Below are positions 26,930 through 37,112 of a DNA stretch of 64,000 nt, in pieces. The notes beneath the pieces are model-generated. The model was not told the DNA's origin. It saw only the letters and a list, made by a program, of their open reading frames with translations, and did not search any database. This DNA comes from Tillus elongatus (Eukaryota > Arthropoda > Insecta > Coleoptera > Cleridae): positions 64,414,029-64,478,028 of the forward strand of contig OZ023269.1 of assembly GCA_964006375.1 (NCBI GenBank), given 5' to 3'. Each line of letters starts with the position of its first letter. Position 1 is the first letter of the stretch. Both the position numbers and the translations under genes were made by a program.

Positions 26930-27698
26930 AGACTTGCTTTCAAAGATGTCTTAGTTTAATTTCAAATATAAGTGAAAACGCATACTTTACTTTATTTTTG
27001 TGTCTGTGTAGTGGTACACGTAAAATTCTAAAAAAAGATTTGAGAAAAATTTTAAAGAATTGTGTAACTGAAAATATTAGATTCTTAAGAACCATTTTAG
27101 ATACACTTGTTGTACCTGATGAAACTTTTCTGTGGGTTGTGACAAATGTGCCGCTGAGACTGTATCATTGATAATCGAGAAGACGCTGTTACTTGACAAA
27201 CTGGTTGTAGACACTTTGAAAGCGTTTACAGATAATAATTTGGAATCTGTAACTCCGGACGAGCTTATTGACCTTTGTAAGGAATCTGACATTGACACCA
27301 CAGTGTATGAAAAGCATTATTCGATAACACTGTTAAGCCAAAACCGCTGTGAAGACATCAACAAGAAATATCCTGTTGAAAATCTTTCCAATTTTTATAA
27401 TAATACTCAAGAACTGCTCAATGAGTGCATTTGTGAGACTGCATATTTTGCGGACATTAACCTATTAAATTCCATCTTAAAATCTGTAAGCCATCACGGC
27501 GTAAGTTTTATTTTGGATCCGGAACGCAATCAGAGACATAACGAAGTTTTAAAATGGCTCCAGAAAAATATGGATAAAGCCTCTCTCAATGAGAACTTCG
27601 GGTGGAAGTATGGCCCATGCTGCGGTAAATGGCAATCTACAAAATCTGAAGATTATGTTCAATCATTGAAATGTCTGTACAAGTTTTTGTCAAAGTAA
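26930..27698 (+). pseudogene. Polinton accessory gene downstream of polB
   Basis: Three overlapping frames read as one decayed protein. A first segment has SLISNISENAYFTLF and KILKKDLRKILKNCVTENI. The frame 27132-27698 then gives 188 residues, beginning CDKCAAETVSLIIEKTLLLD and including a Cys-rich end (YGPCCGKWQ). It is mostly helical and acidic in the middle (ESVTPDELIDLCKESDID). I recognise no domain. Its position directly after the polymerase on the same strand fits an accessory gene of the element. It could be an inserted sequence instead. Confidence 0.45.
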
Positions 27699-27907
27699 TT
27701 TATAAATTTAGTATAACACCGTGACTGCAAATAACTGAGTACTTTTATTGTTAACAACTTAGCTGTAGTGGTACATTATTAAGAATTCCCTTAAGTTAGG
27801 GGCAGGGGATGTAAAATAACATCTGCAATGTAGTGAGAGGAGGTGAAACGCAGTATAAAGCTCTGCGTTTAAAATTGCTGTCATCAGTGCACATTTAACT
27901 GTTGACA

Positions 27908-28676
27908 ATGAATACCTGCAGTGTTTCAAATACAATTAAAAATGCCGCTCTTGGTACTTCCAAAAGACAGTGTTCAGAAAGCAAAATCCAGAAAAACATT
28001 TTGACTACAATTTGTCAAAAGCGATACCATATTAACCCGTCGAAATCTAAATATGTGTGTGTTGGTTTAGCCTATGACTTCAATTTTCAACCATTTATTG
28101 AAATACAAGGTCTTAAAGGTGATTCAGTAATTTTTAATGAAGAGGAGTGGATAGAGTTTCGGGGTTGTGAAGGACTCATTATGAATTATTTCTATTCGAA
28201 TAATCAGGATGAGTTCTGTCAACAACAAAATTCTGCAATCAACATAATATTTGAATGGTTTAAAGATATTAAAATTGTGGAAATAGAAGTGTGGTGGGTG
28301 CGTATATCTGGGGATTGAATCTGTTTGCAAGTTATTTGAACTAGCAAATCTCATCGCATACAAAATTGATATGCTGAAGAAACAAGATTTTTCAAATTAT
28401 TTTACATCTTTAGTCTTCAATGTGCATTCGGGGCACGTCGACATTGCTAATTTCATTCTGAATAAAGTCTCAACAACTCCGAATTCAGAAAACGTTTGTA
28501 CTGTAATGGAGATTATTCATCAATATCCGAATTTAAGAGTTCAACCGATATCGACAACAGAATTTTTACAATCAACGTTCTCTTTTCAACTAGTTGTAGA
28601 TGTTGTTTTACATAAAGTGTTAATCTATGATTGTCTAGTAATATTTAAAAAAAATGCAACGCATTTAATTATTTGA
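27908..28676 (+). pseudogene. Polinton accessory gene, uncharacterised
   Basis: From ATG 27908 a frame of about 136 codons encodes SKSKYVCVGLAYDFNFQPFI and EEEWIEFRGCEG, ending at 28318. Another frame (28371-28676) continues with NYFTSLVFNVHSGHVDIANF and a C-terminal hydrophobic stretch. The two are probably one gene split by a frameshift near 28300. A TATA-like TATAAAGC about 60 bp upstream of the ATG (near 27853) and the ATG context suggest it had its own promoter. Function is unknown. Confidence 0.5.
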
Positions 28677-28679
28677 TTG

Positions 28680-29138
28680 TGCATTTTCATGTTTCGTCGA
28701 ATAGCTTTATATTTGTAAAACTATTGTAATATTTAAAAATGTATAACCACATATTTAATGTTAAATCGTAAACATTTGACTGTGCATTGTTCACTTCACA
28801 TGTTACTATTGTCACATTTAAAAATTGCAACTTAATTATGTATCGTTTACATTTACTTTGTTAGATGTTACAATTTTTTTTACAGTTTTTTATTAATTAA
28901 CTTAACTCTCATTGTTCTCCATCGTTCATTCTCTGCAACACAATTTTAGGAATAAAAAAAATATTCTGTTATAGCTTTTTATTGAAGAAAAACATTGCAT
29001 CAAAAATAATATAATTTTATACAATGTGATTTTTAGGAATCCATGAATTGTGCGATTTGTCGAGACCCAACCATTTCACAAACACATTATCACCTTTTCT
29101 TCTGAGAATTTTTTCAATCAAATGTACGTCAGGGTATT
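28680..29138. other. Convergent intergenic region
   Basis: AT-rich spacer between the plus-strand accessory gene and the minus-strand integrase. AATAAAA-type words on both strands (for example near 28953) would suit polyadenylation of both. No gene is seen. Confidence 0.5.
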
Positions 29139-29954
29139 TTACTTTCTATAGTCTCCTTCATAAAATCCTCCTTTTATGTACTGCTGTTTTTCATCTTCAA
29201 GGTAGTGCATGCGAGGGTTAGTTTGTTTAATCTGCATAATGTGGAAAATTTCATTCGACCAATTCGGCGTATAACCTTTGACAAAATTTTCTCGATGTTT
29301 GCTGATGCGGACATAGTCGCCAACATGAAATTTCTGATTCCTCGGATCAACAGTCTTCATGTGACTAAAAGCTGATTTTAAGATAGCTTTTTCATGCTTC
29401 TTCAGCACAGCAGCAGGTTTCATTCCAGTGGTTCTATGCACCCGGTTGTTATATTGCGAAACAATTTTGGGAAGTAAATCTAGCCACTCATAGTTTCCTT
29501 GCATGCTGAATTCTTTCCACATCATAGTTTTTAATGTTCTATTAACTCGTTCACATATGCTAGCTTTCAGATTTGAATAGGTATTGTAATGATTTATTTT
29601 GAATTCGTTCATTTGAGTCTTGAAATGTGAATTCATATATTCCTTTCCGAGGTCTGTCTGCAAATTTTTGGGTGCATTTTTTAGTGATTGTAGAATTTTC
29701 TTCATAACTTTTGATACTTCTTTAGCCGTTTTACTTTTTAAAGGTTCCGCCCAGACAAACTTTGAAAAAGCATTGATCACTACTAAAATATATTTATATC
29801 CACGATTTAATTTCGAATAAGGAAGTATTTCCACCAGATCAGCTTGAAACAGATCATTCAACCCCTTTACTAATACTCGTCTTCATCTATAATTTCTCCT
29901 TGCCGATTTGTGAAGTTCTGTCACCACCCATTCCTTGACAGTTTTAGGGGACAT
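29139..29954 (-). pseudogene. int: Polinton integrase (retroviral-like, DDE)
   Basis: The frame from ATG 29954 starts MSPKTVKEWVVTELHKSARR, meets a TGA at about 29888, and then runs open for 240 codons from 29861. The catalytic core has its first Asp in QADLVEI, the second in LQTDLGKEY and the Glu in SICERVNRTL, the usual D,D-35-E spacing. A C-terminal block with GDYVRISKHRENFVKGYTPN is the SH3-like tail seen in Polinton integrases. The zinc-binding N-terminus is short or lost. Apart from the single stop the gene is well kept. It would insert the element with a 6-bp duplication, as seen at the ends. It is the last gene in the minus-strand run that starts with the ATPase. Confidence 0.9.
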
Positions 29955-29989
29955 CTTAATGTTATTTCTAAGAAAAATTCAACTCTACT

Positions 29990-30305
29990 GCTCGTCAAAA
30001 TGTATTCGAAATATATATCATCACCCGGTTTAACCTTCACACCAACTAAATTATCTGGTTACGTTTCTTTTCCATTAAAAAAGATGATCACATCAAATTT
30101 AGGATTTCCAACAACCTCATCTATTTCTGCATCGAATTCAAAAATATAGTTGTGGGAAATATGGTCGATCAGGAAGATTCTGCGGGGAACGCTTTGAGAT
30201 TTCCCTCCACGGATAGATATGAGTGTTTGCCACAGCTTTTTCCTTATCATCTTAACATCATCATCAATTTGTCTACCAAACTTATCCAAAGTAATATGTA
30301 GATCA
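29990..30305 (-). pseudogene. Small Polinton gene, copy A of a tandem pair
   Basis: Residues TLDKFGRQIDDDVKMIRKKL begin a frame that stops at about 30059 and continues as PDNLVGVKVKPGDDIYFEYI. The segment PRRIFLIDHISHNYIFEFDA and a following FDVIIFFNG suggest a beta-rich fold. The expected start codon is ATT here, so translation from it is doubtful. The DKFGR start is shared with copy B next door and with small structural-gene starts in other insect Polintons, but the role is unknown. Confidence 0.55.
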
Positions 30306-30419
30306 ATTGAGTTTGACAGCGCTTATATGTCGGTGATGAACTTAAGTTATCTTCTATTTATAATTGCATTCATGCGATCAATTCCCTGACACTTTTGAGA
30401 GGACATCTTAAAGTTATTT

Positions 30420-30742
30420 CAATATGAAAATGCACAGTTGCAGTATTTTCCACATAGGTAAAATGCATGCTGTCACCAGATTTTCTTTTTCTGCCACCCA
30501 AGTCATCTGCAGATGTTTGTTCTCCATTAAAAAGATTGTCACTTCAGATGCAGGTATTATATTAAGTTTATCTATTTCCGCATCAAACCTAAAGATTTTT
30601 GTATGTGTTAAATTGGGTGCTAGAAAGATTCTGTTATGAAATGATTTTTGCCAAAATATGTTAATATTATTGTTTGCGAAAGTTTTTTCTTTAACTTATC
30701 CACATCCTTATTAATTTTTCTTCCGAACTTATCTAAAGTCAT
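30420..30742 (-). pseudogene. Small Polinton gene, copy B of a tandem pair
   Basis: It starts at ATG 30742 with MTLDKFGRKINKDVDKLKKK and matches copy A along its length, in the same order and on the same strand. Stops and a frameshift follow within 40 codons. The nearby spacer is also similar (MSSQKCQG compared with MSPKTVKE at the start of integrase), so the duplicated unit included the start of the integrase gene. Confidence 0.55.
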
Positions 30743-30779
30743 AGTCGCACTGGTAATGTGCAATTAAAATAATGTTTAT

Positions 30780-31778
30780 TTATACGATTATATATTTTTC
30801 CCGCAACTCTTCAAGTATTGAAATAATCTCATTATCATTGCCGTTATTGCCAGCATTCCTAGATGCAAGAAGGAGTCTCAATCTATCAATTAACTCGTTA
30901 GGATCATCCCAGTAAAGATAGTTTGTTGACTTCTCATTCCACCTCATAACTCCCTGTCCCGTGTGCATTCTTGTAGGAAACGTAAAAGTAGGTTGTGAAC
31001 CAGAGCGGGGGCGTTTCACATTTGGTTGAATTACAGTCCTATACTTTCTGGATTTATTTCCGGCAATTTGTTCATTGGGATTATAGTTCCTGCGATTTGC
31101 ATTGGTTCGCTTTAGAATGTCATTATAGTCGTACGAATCTTTATCCGTATATCCAATGGGTTCTTTCTTAAACAGTAGTTCATATAGACCGGGGCTACCT
31201 TTATATTTGACTCTCTTAATAACGATATTATCCTTATCAAAACTAACTTCGGAGTCACCGATGTGAAATTTGTCAGTCATTAAGTTATGTCTTATTCCGT
31301 ATTTATGATCGAAATGATCATTAGTGTCTCTTATCATCTCTTCAACATATTGCCTAGGTAGTGCTGAATATTGTTGTAAATAGACAATAAGGGATGGATC
31401 ATTTACCATTCTGTCAATATCTGCTCTTGTACTTTCAAGAATATTTGCTGAGGCGTCAGAAATTTCAGGTTGTGCAGAACACACTTCTTCATAATTCGAA
31501 AATTCGGGTGGAAATAAGCGTTGAGGTTATTGTGATGGAGCGGCGTTTGTAGGTGTAGACATTTTTTGTTTTTCCTCTTTAGGCTCAACTTTTGGAATGA
31601 TCTTTTCTGTTTTCATATCAGAAATTAGTTTTTTTAGAGGTTCGGAGATGGGTTTCAACTCATCTTCTCTTTTGAGTGAAGATTCCAAAATATCAGCTTT
31701 TAAAGTTTGCAATTTCCGTTTCAAAGCTTTTCTCGTTTTTAGAAGTTCTCGGGTAACGTTTTCACTCATCTTGGTCAC
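30780..31778 (-). pseudogene. DUF8207-like Polinton protein, one in-frame stop
   Basis: A frame from ATG 31778 has a coiled-coil, Lys-rich N-terminus (LLKTRKALKRKLQTLKADIL). It meets a TAA near 31527-31529 and runs on in the same frame for 234 more codons from 31484 to 30780. The C-terminal part has TDKFHIGDSEVSFDKDNIVI, then KGSPGLYELLFKKEP, a basic linker and the end block YLYWDDPNELIDRLRLLLAS with EIISILEELRE. This end block is typical of proteins found beside insect Polintons and annotated as DUF8207. Total length of about 332 codons suits the family. Function is not established; a virion or minor structural role is plausible from its place between ATPase and integrase. Confidence 0.75.
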
Positions 31779-31880
31779 TTGTTTGACATATACTGATGAA
31801 CTGAAATCTTGTTTAATCTATATATAAATAAATGTCAAAACATTTCTTATCTCTGCCGCAATGGATAGGAAATTTCTTAT

Positions 31881-32453
31881 TTATAACCAAAAACCAAACA
31901 ACTCGTTCCAACAGTAAGAACACAAATCCTGAAATTTCTGAAACGCCATGTCAACATTAACGTGATCGTCATATACATGTTTCAAATTAGTGTTATCTTG
32001 TTTGAATATGATTAACAAATTTGCATTATCTCGAATCAGCTGTTTCGGTATTGAAGAATAAGTCTGACACAAATAAAAGCAATCAGCTTTATTGTGGCGC
32101 CCGAAACAAAAATAGTCCCTGATAATGCTTTGATTACAACAAACTATATCATCGAATATAACTACCGAGTTCGGTTTAATCTGATCAGGGGTGATTATCT
32201 GATTTCCGTCATCGTATTCAGAATAGCCGATCTCTTTCATAGGTTGCAAAAGTGATCTGAGATAATAATATTTTGGTTGGATCAAGGACTTAGAATACGC
32301 ATATATATTTTCAAATCTAAGGCCATTTGCATGTTCCAAAAGTGAAACCATAACATTTGTTTTTCCACAACCAGATGCGCCTACTAAAATGCCTCTCATT
32401 TCCTAGTAACGTGCCACGTCTATTACACTTTTCACTTCCAAAGGTGCTGTCAT
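31881..32453 (-). pseudogene. FtsK/HerA-type genome-packaging ATPase (A32-like)
   Basis: The natural start is probably ATG at 32453 (MTAPLEVKSVIDVARY). A TAG follows after 16 codons, and the open part resumes at 32399. A P-loop GASGCGKTN lies at residues 7-15 of the open part, and a Walker B strand VVIFDDI with its two Asp follows at about residues 78-84. FCFGRHNKADCFYLCQTY after it matches the helix with an Arg and sensor Gln of these ATPases. The C-terminus ends early, so about 40 residues of the family length may be lost. In Polintons and related viruses this ATPase is taken to pump DNA into capsids. It heads the minus-strand run and diverges from the pX-like gene. Confidence 0.85.
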
Positions 32454-32694
32454 GGTTTTTGATGGGTAATTGCAACTTTTGCTGTTCCGCTCTCATGTTA
32501 CAGTATGCATCGCCCAAATTGGAGAAACGACTTATATACCAAGTGTGGATACCGCCGAAAAGTGGTTGTAAACGAGATGGAAACAGCCATAGAGCTAAAT
32601 GTTGCATTGCTGATTTTAGGAAAATCGAAAGTATATATACTGGCAACCTACCTGCGAAATTTGTCACAATTACTGCGTCTTCCAACACTACAAG
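32454..32694. promoter_or_regulatory. Divergent promoter region between ATPase and pX-like gene
   Basis: Some 240 bp separate the minus-strand ATPase start from the plus-strand pX-like start. A TATATAC-type box lies at about 32532-32538 and another at about 32630-32640 (GTATATATACTGG). The arrangement suggests a shared bidirectional promoter for packaging and virion genes. No transcript data support it. Confidence 0.4.
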
Positions 32695-33057
32695 ATGAGA
32701 GTGAATCCGTCATCTGTTAAACTAAAGCGACTGTTAGCAACAGGGTTGCGCAAAATGAGGAATTCACTTAAAAAGGGTAGGGGTTTGACGAAAAAGAGGA
32801 AGACGAATTCAAAAACAAGACGATCTAAAAAAAGCAGAATCATAAGATCTCCTAAGAATGGCGGTTTTTTACCAATGTTATTACCTGTTTTGGGAGCATT
32901 AGGTGCTTTAGCCGGAGGCGGGACGAGTATAGCCAAGACAGTAATAGATGCGAAGAATGCGGCTAAAGCTTTACGAGAAACGAATAGACATAATAAAGGT
33001 ATGGAAAACAAAGGGTCGGGTTTATTTTTAAAACCGTATCAAATAAACTACCGATAA
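32695..33057 (+). CDS. pX-like virion core protein of the Polinton
   Basis: The intact 120-codon frame has a strongly basic N-terminus (KKGRGLTKKRKTNSKTRRSK), a hydrophobic Gly/Ala/Leu-rich segment (FLPMLLPVLGALGALAGGG, residues 62-80), a helical stretch (TVIDAKNAAKALRETNRHNK) and an end GLFLKPYQ. This layout is shared by small proteins next to the protease in adintoviruses and Polintons, and resembles the adenovirus core peptides pX and pVI in having a basic DNA-binding part and a membrane-active part. Gly-Gly sites may be protease targets. It is one of the few unbroken genes of the element. Role inferred from composition and position. Confidence 0.7.
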   Translation: MRVNPSSVKLKRLLATGLRKMRNSLKKGRGLTKKRKTNSKTRRSKKSRIIRSPKNGGFLPMLLPVLGALGALAGGGTSIAKTVIDAKNAAKALRETNRHNKGMENKGSGLFLKPYQINYR

Positions 33058-33060
33058 CAA

Positions 33061-33440
33061 TTCCAAATCGAGCGTTGACCAACGTCGATTTTCTTAAATA
33101 TGCAAATCAATTAAAAATTTAAAAAAATTAGGGGTGTTTACATGCGAGATTCTTTACCAAAAAAAATAAAATATTCGGAGTGTGGAATTGTTAATCTAGA
33201 CGCTAAAGCAAATGAAGGTACGCACTGGACAGCTTAAATAAAACGAAATAAAAATGTCGATTACTTCGATTGTTATGGCAATTTGCGACCGCCGCAAGAA
33301 CTAATTAATTATTTTTTAAGTGATGGAGTTGATAATATAATTACTTATAATTACTGGAAACAACAAAATGTTAAATCGTTCAACTGTGGGCACCTATGCT
33401 TACGATTTCTATATAAAAAGCAAACATCCGTTTAATTTAT
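33061..33440 (+). pseudogene. Adenovirus-type maturation protease (adenain)
   Basis: Starting near 33061 a frame encodes a segment with LTNVDFLKYANQLKI. After stops near 33120 a second segment has GIVNLDAKANEGTHWTA, a TAA at about 33235, YFDCYGNLRPPQEL and finally FNCGHLCLRFLY. The His of GTHW, the Asp of YFD and the Cys of NCGH are the catalytic triad of cysteine proteases of the adenain type, in the right order. About 125 codons agree with the compact Polinton form. At least two stops disable it. The enzyme would process core and capsid proteins. Being broken up, it is easily missed by open-frame searches. Confidence 0.8.
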
Positions 33441-33459
33441 CACTCGCAACGATTGAATC

Positions 33460-34214
33460 ATGTCTTACGCATTTGCGTTTTCGCAACCTCAATCATTGTT
33501 AAGTTCAAATTTCAACCCCCTAATATTTCTTGATGATAATTCAGAATATGTGATCGGTTTAACAAATTTTGAAACATTTAACGCCATCACCAATATACAT
33601 TAAACAAATAATACCTTTTTTATGGTGCACAGACTAGAATTATTCCAACAGGTTCTTACGAAATAACAGATATACATCAATATTTGCAGAGTAAAATGGG
33701 AAAAGAAACATTGGAGTTCAATGCGAATAACAACATCCTTAAAACAACTTTAAAATGTAGTCAAAGTATCGACTTTTCAAAACCCAATTCCATCGACAAA
33801 CTTTTAGGCTTCAGTAATAAGGTTTTGAAAGCAAATGTTGTTCATGAATCTGAGAAGCCTGTGGAAATTATAAAAGTAAATGCTATATACATTGATTGCA
33901 ACATCTCTTCTGGCTCATATAATAACGGTAAACCGGTCCACACAATACATCAGTTTTTTCCTACGGTACCGCCAGGATATAAAATAGTAGAAACACCTCA
34001 GAATGTCATTTACTTTCCAGTCACCATAAAGACAATTACTAATATAACCATCAAGATTCTTGATCAAGACGGAAACCTGGTCCACTTTAGAGGTGAAACT
34101 GTCACAGTCAAAGTGCATTTGAAAAAAGTTAGCTACATGGTTGTCCGCTATAATGTTTCTCACGCGAAATGTCAGGCGCTAGAGTATAAAAATAAGAAAA
34201 CATCCATAGTATAA
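33460..34214 (+). pseudogene. Minor capsid protein (penton-base-like) of the Polinton
   Basis: ATG 33460 opens with MSYAFAFSQPQSLLSSNF and reads to a TAA at about 33601, then changes frame to 33684-34214 (176 codons). Segments such as YVIGLTNFETFNAI, SIDKLLGFSNKVL, KVNAIYIDCNISSGSY and PVHTIHQFFPTVPPGYKI are characteristic of the single-jelly-roll minor capsid proteins of insect Polintons, which correspond to viral penton proteins. The order protease, penton, major capsid is the usual one. The total of about 250 codons fits. One stop and one frameshift inactivate it. Confidence 0.8.
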
Positions 34215-34278
34215 AAACGTCTAAGCAGCTGACAGCACGTAATCGCCGTTTTCTAAAATCGTTAGGTTTTCAACCGCA

Positions 34279-35452
34279 ATGAATATTCTAGACGTCGCGC
34301 AAAAGGTGGTTGTTGATGATTCCGTGGTAGATTATCAACTACACACCTATCAATCATTTTTCTCTTCAAAATTTGAGCAGAACGATGAAATGCGAATATC
34401 GATACAATAATTAGATGCATATACTCTTCCTTCTGACAGTTATCTATACATAGAAGGTAAATTAAGGAAAGATGATGGAACTGTAGAAAACACATTATTT
34501 TTTGTTAACAATGCCATAGCACACCTGTTCAGGGAAATTCGCTATGAGTTAAACGGTGTTGTGGTAGATTCAGTGCGAAATGTAGGGCTCACTTCAACTA
34601 TGAAAGGGTATGTGTCAGTAAATTCTAATGATGGTGCCAAGTTGCAAAATGCCGGATGGTTCCTCAAAAGCGAAGGAAGAGAAGCTGAACGTCCAAAAAT
34701 TGATAACAATGAACATTTCAACGTTTGTATTCCTCTTTCACATTTAATGGGATTTTTTGAAGATTATCGCAAGATTATTATAGATATGAAACAAGAATTA
34801 GTTTTCATTAGAAGTACTCACGACCTAGGCGCTGTCGTCTATATTGAAGATCCCGCCAATGTAGCTCTAGTTGGAGATAAGCCAAAAATTCAGCTTGATA
34901 AAATATACTGGAATGTTCCTCATGTTACACCTTCCATTTCTCACAACTGCACCTTTCTAAGCTAATTCAAAAAAAAAACATTGACACTCCCCTCGCTTTT
35001 AGAAGTTGGGAACTAATAGAATTTCCAGCTTTAGCTCAAACAACACGACATACTTGGCCTGTAAAGACAAGCACAAAACTCGAATCGCCAAGTCACATAA
35101 TTGCAACCTGCAAAACTTTAGAGTTTTCTTAAATAGGTATCCGTATTTGAAGTTAAATTTCGGTGAAAATAATTTCGCATCACTTTATGACATGTATTCA
35201 AAATTTCAACAACCTTATTACGAACAAGAAAACCAGCCTATTTTTACTCCCAATGAATTTAAAGAGATTGCTCCACTAGTGCATATAGACTGTTCCCGAC
35301 AAAAAGATTCTCTCCAATCAGGGGCTGTTGTTGTTCGAATTGAATTTGAAACGAACACAGCTATTCCGAAAGATACTTCCGTTTACGCTTTGATTTGTCA
35401 CAATAAATTGTTTCTCTACAACCCGCTGACAAAAATCGTAAAGCAAGTGTAG
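34279..35452 (+). pseudogene. Major capsid protein, double jelly-roll, of the Polinton
   Basis: From ATG 34279 the frame reads MNILDVAQKVVVDDSVVDYQ, has a TAA near 34408, and continues in frame to 34965 with NAIAHLFREIRYELNG and CIPLSHLMGFFEDYRKII. After a shift near 34965-35005, beside an A-run, it resumes in frame 35006-35452, with PQQPYYEQEN-like residues absent but YDMYSKFQQPYYEQE present. It ends with AVVVRIEFETN. The EIRYELNG and PLSHLMGFFED blocks are typical of the double-jelly-roll major capsid protein of insect Polintons. Length of about 390 codons suits it. At least two breaks are present. The protein would form the hexagonal capsomers. Confidence 0.8.
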
Positions 35453-35579
35453 AGAAACTAAATTTGTTCCCTCCGCGCATGAATTCTCCTGCAAGTGTAG
35501 AGTGTACTCATTCATTCTGCGCATGCCTTGGAGTAACTATTAAAGCAATTACATCCACATCTCTTCACTCATTTCAATT

Positions 35580-35705
35580 ATGTCATTCACGTTTAAGGAT
35601 GTCTTGAAGACACACATAAAAAAATTAAAGAAACTAGAAAGTCAAATAGAATCCTATTGTGTGATGAGTAAGATTGCTAAGAACTTTTCTAAACTTAAAT
35701 TGTAA
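35580..35705 (+). CDS. Small ORF of 41 residues between capsid and accessory genes
   Basis: ATG 35580 opens a frame of 41 codons ending at TAA 35703-35705, two bases before the next ATG. It is Lys-rich and helical (HIKKLKKLESQIESY). Placement in the virion cluster and an intact frame suggest a real small protein, but length alone gives little support. Confidence 0.4.
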   Translation: MSFTFKDVLKTHIKKLKKLESQIESYCVMSKIAKNFSKLKL

Positions 35706-35707
35706 AA

Positions 35708-36163
35708 ATGATATTAGTTCTTGATGTGCAAGGCTTCAAATTAGAAAATAATGAATTTCTTGCTAAAGAATTAGCAGCGTTTGATGGGGAAAGAATTTGT
35801 CACTACATATTCAAACCACCTTTCAGTATGGATTCCCTTCCACCGGACTTATCAAGACAAGTTAGATGGCTTATTAATTATCATCACTGCATCGATTGGA
35901 AAACAGGTTTCACTCCAGTTCACAATTTTGGTGAAATTGTCAGCGCCCTCACAAGAAACGTTAATTATGTGTGTGTAAAAGGAAAAGAAAAGGCTTCCTA
36001 CATTAGAAAATATTCTGCCACACCAGTCCTGGAACTCGATGACCAACCAACTATACAACCATCGAAACCTTCTTGTTTCAATCACTTAAATAATATCTGC
36101 ATTTGCTCACTTACAATTGTTTTTTACCTATATGAAAATTTTGTAATGAATTGTGTACAATAA
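35708..36163 (+). CDS. Conserved insect-Polinton accessory protein, uncharacterised
   Basis: An intact frame of 151 codons starts MILVLDVQGFKLENNEFLAK and contains ELAAFDGERICHYIFKPPF, VNYVCVKGKEKASYIRKY and a Cys/His-rich end CFNHLNNICICS. Proteins with this start (a beta strand ending in DVQGF) and the KGxxK block recur next to Polinton capsid genes in insects. The DVQGF and later His/Cys residues might suggest a nuclease-like fold, but no catalytic set is certain. An AATAAAAT polyadenylation word follows directly at 36160-36168. Confidence 0.65.
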   Translation: MILVLDVQGFKLENNEFLAKELAAFDGERICHYIFKPPFSMDSLPPDLSRQVRWLINYHHCIDWKTGFTPVHNFGEIVSALTRNVNYVCVKGKEKASYIRKYSATPVLELDDQPTIQPSKPSCFNHLNNICICSLTIVFYLYENFVMNCVQ

Positions 36164-36305
36164 AATATTAGTTAAAAATGTATTTGTCTTTTATTTATTC
36201 CTATTCAAAAATAAAACAAATAAATTAGTTTGAAACTTTATTAATGACATCTTTCTAAAAAGTATAATAAAGTAAATTTAAAGCAAGTTAACAAAATAAA
36301 AATGA

Positions 36306-36569
36306 TTAATAAGGGGGTAGAGCATAACTCTCTTGAAATAATAAATGATCAATTATTGTGTAAAAACGTTCATAGAAAATCTTCTTTCTGTGTTCTGCAT
36401 CCAAAATTCTGTCGACAACGCTTTTGATTTGTTCAATTTTTCTTTGAAAACGACATCTGTCCGCATAGCCTTTCATCCAAGTTCCCTTTCTTGCATTAGT
36501 GTGCGCATATTTCCAACACGCCATGTAATGGATTTTGTTTTCAGCTTCATTAAATTTAACTTTCTTCAT
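36306..36569 (-). CDS. Small Polinton accessory protein, 87 residues
   Basis: The frame from ATG 36569 encodes MKKVKFNEAENKIHYMACWK and then a basic, aromatic-rich protein with ADRCRFQRKIEQIKSVVDRI. It is predicted to be helical and has no membrane segment. It is unbroken and part of a pair of minus-strand genes close to the right end. No homologue is recognised. Confidence 0.5.
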   Translation of the reverse strand: MKKVKFNEAENKIHYMACWKYAHTNARKGTWMKGYADRCRFQRKIEQIKSVVDRILDAEHRKKIFYERFYTIIDHLLFQESYALPPY

Positions 36570-36659
36570 GATTAACTCTATCTAATTATATTTAAATTAC
36601 ACTTATAATTCAATAGTTAGGTGTTTACACGTTTACAACATTTCGCTCTCCATCCTCGT

Positions 36660-36986
36660 TTACAAAAACAACCATCCTAGATTGTTGCAACACTTTTTTT
36701 GATGCTCCCACTGTGCGTGCGATGACCTGAGATATGTTCTTAATGGCTCCGGAAAGTATTTCATAAATGGATAGAATTTGACATCCAGTCTTGTGTCAAT
36801 CAAATCCGCTATTAACTCACAATCACAACACTTCTCGTTCATGTACTCAATGGTTGGAGATAACACTCTTTTATATTGGGATATCAGCGTCAACTCATCA
36901 CTACTTAAGTTTTCTTTTTTCTGCAAGCGTTCTTGCTCACGATTCAGTTCGTGACAAAGATAACTTAGAGCTAATTTTAAATTCAT
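36660..36986 (-). CDS. Small Polinton accessory protein, 108 residues
   Basis: The frame from ATG 36986 begins MNLKLALSYLCHELNREQER and is helical, with a Cys/Asp cluster EKCCDCELIADLID and an end HQKKCCNNLGWLFL. Five Cys may bind metal. It is unbroken and is the outermost gene at the right end of the element, about 130 bp from the inverted repeat. Function unknown. Confidence 0.5.
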   Translation of the reverse strand: MNLKLALSYLCHELNREQERLQKKENLSSDELTLISQYKRVLSPTIEYMNEKCCDCELIADLIDTRLDVKFYPFMKYFPEPLRTYLRSSHAQWEHQKKCCNNLGWLFL

Positions 36987-37112
36987 TTTCGTTATTACTT
37001 AATTTACTCACTTTAATATACTTCTCAGAGAGATGTGCATCTGAAACAAACTTTGCAGATTATATACTTCAACTCTCAAGGTTAGACTGCGGTTCGAGCC
37101 CAAAACATTTTT

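Noticed and set aside
31597..31827. Plus-strand 76-codon frame opposite the DUF8207-like gene
   Set aside because: Antisense shadow; the minus-strand frame has the recognisable protein.
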